Assembly: GCF_030159995.1 (NCBI RefSeq)
Contig: NZ_BSNM01000016.1
Span: 788,937-852,936, forward strand
Direction: 5' to 3'
DNA: 64,000 nucleotides
From: Litoribrevibacter albus
GTDB taxonomy: Bacteria > Pseudomonadota > Gammaproteobacteria > Pseudomonadales > Litoribrevibacteraceae
The translations under genes and the position numbers were made by a program. The notes beneath the pieces are model-generated. The model had not been told where the DNA came from, did no database searches, and saw nothing but the letters and a program-made list of their open reading frames with translations. Shown one piece after another: positions 63,952-64,000 of this stretch (the stretch's first letter is position 1; each line of letters starts with the position of its first letter).

Positions 63952-63985
63952 TTGACACAGAGATTTGAATCGTTAAAATGTGCGT
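63952..63985 (+). promoter_or_regulatory. rRNA-type promoter P2
   Basis: A consensus TTGACA (63952-63957) and TAAAAT (63974-63979), 16 nt apart, lie about 110 nt after P1, followed by GTGCGTCC. The tandem spacing resembles rrn P1/P2. The transcript runs off the right edge; an rRNA operon is expected there. Confidence 0.8.
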
Positions 63986-64000
63986 CCTCTTTCGAGATAA

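Larger units (their letters stand above)
63581..64000 (+). other. 420-nt leader region before an expected rRNA operon
   Basis: No coding sequence is seen. The region contains the two tandem promoters, an A/T-rich upstream tract, and a purine-rich stretch between the promoters (about 63880-63950). The rRNA genes themselves are outside the window. Confidence 0.6.

Overview
The window reads as chromosomal core genome of a marine-type gammaproteobacterium close to the Pseudomonas/Oceanospirillales lineages. Supporting points seen in the sequence are a 6S RNA gene between zapA and the 5-formyltetrahydrofolate cyclo-ligase gene, a pepP-ubiH-ubiI run, the HAD phosphatase/rppH/ptsP neighbourhood, the TauE/lgt/thyA/folA group, and a tyrS gene followed at once by rRNA-type promoters. 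From memory, several of these blocks have the same gene order in Pseudomonas (tex/gshA; zapA-6S-ygfA; iron-binding protein-permease-gcvT-gcvH-gcvP; rppH-ptsP-TauE-lgt-thyA-folA; argC-erpA-anmK-M23 peptidase-tyrS-16S rRNA). Base composition by eye is moderate (roughly 45-50 % GC) and even. I see no prophage, insertion sequence, CRISPR array or tRNA gene.

Layout. 1-6.9 kb: tail of an unknown gene, a small Rmf/CrpP-like protein, gshA, tex, an orphan periplasmic sugar-type binding protein, an EVE-domain protein and a 52-residue single-span membrane protein with its own promoter and a CRP/Vfr-like site. 6.9-13.2 kb: 5-FCL, 6S RNA, zapA and a ZapB-like coiled coil on the minus strand, divergent from ygfB-pepP-ubiH-ubiI (ubiquinone hydroxylases). 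13.2-20.8 kb: a Fur-box-controlled ferric-iron binding lipoprotein and permease without an adjacent ATPase, then the glycine cleavage system gcvT-gcvH-gcvPA-gcvPB with a split P-protein. 20.8-26 kb: SirB2, GFA-like protein, HDOD protein, rlmI, imelysin-like lipoprotein, HAD phosphatase. 26-32.2 kb: rppH, ptsP, a quinone-oxidoreductase-like protein and an Old Yellow Enzyme divergent from a LysR regulator. 32.2-43.9 kb: L,D-transpeptidase, NRDE protein, TauE/SafE, lgt, thyA, folA, CBS protein, a second HDOD protein, ilvD, and a two-gene Hpt/response-regulator phosphorelay. 44-51 kb: SGNH esterase, argA, adenosine-kinase-like PfkB protein, mrcB with a small 16-bp repeat array upstream, TPR lipoprotein. 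51-56.3 kb: a minus-strand run clc-hemJ-thiD-thiE-hemL. 56.4-64 kb: argC, a coiled-coil membrane protein with bactofilin, erpA, an exported DsrE-like protein, anmK and an M23 endopeptidase on the minus strand, tyrS, and tandem rRNA-type promoters running off the right edge.

Functionally the window combines envelope growth (PBP1b, L,D-transpeptidase, M23 peptidase, AnmK recycling, bactofilin, Lgt), one-carbon and folate metabolism (5-FCL, GCV, ThyA, FolA), cofactor and haem synthesis (thiD, thiE, hemL, hemJ, ubiH, ubiI), and growth-state control (6S RNA, Rmf-like protein, PtsP, RppH, HDOD proteins, stringent-type rRNA promoters).

No clear new multi-gene system was found. The more unusual signals are a CLC protein lacking the usual exchanger residues, an intrinsic-terminator-like hairpin inside the 5' end of the iron permease gene, a terminator splitting the gcv cluster, the mrcB repeat array, and an orphan Hpt/response-regulator pair. 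Starts were moved from the longest reading frame where a ribosome-binding site or family length supported it; these choices are stated in each entry.
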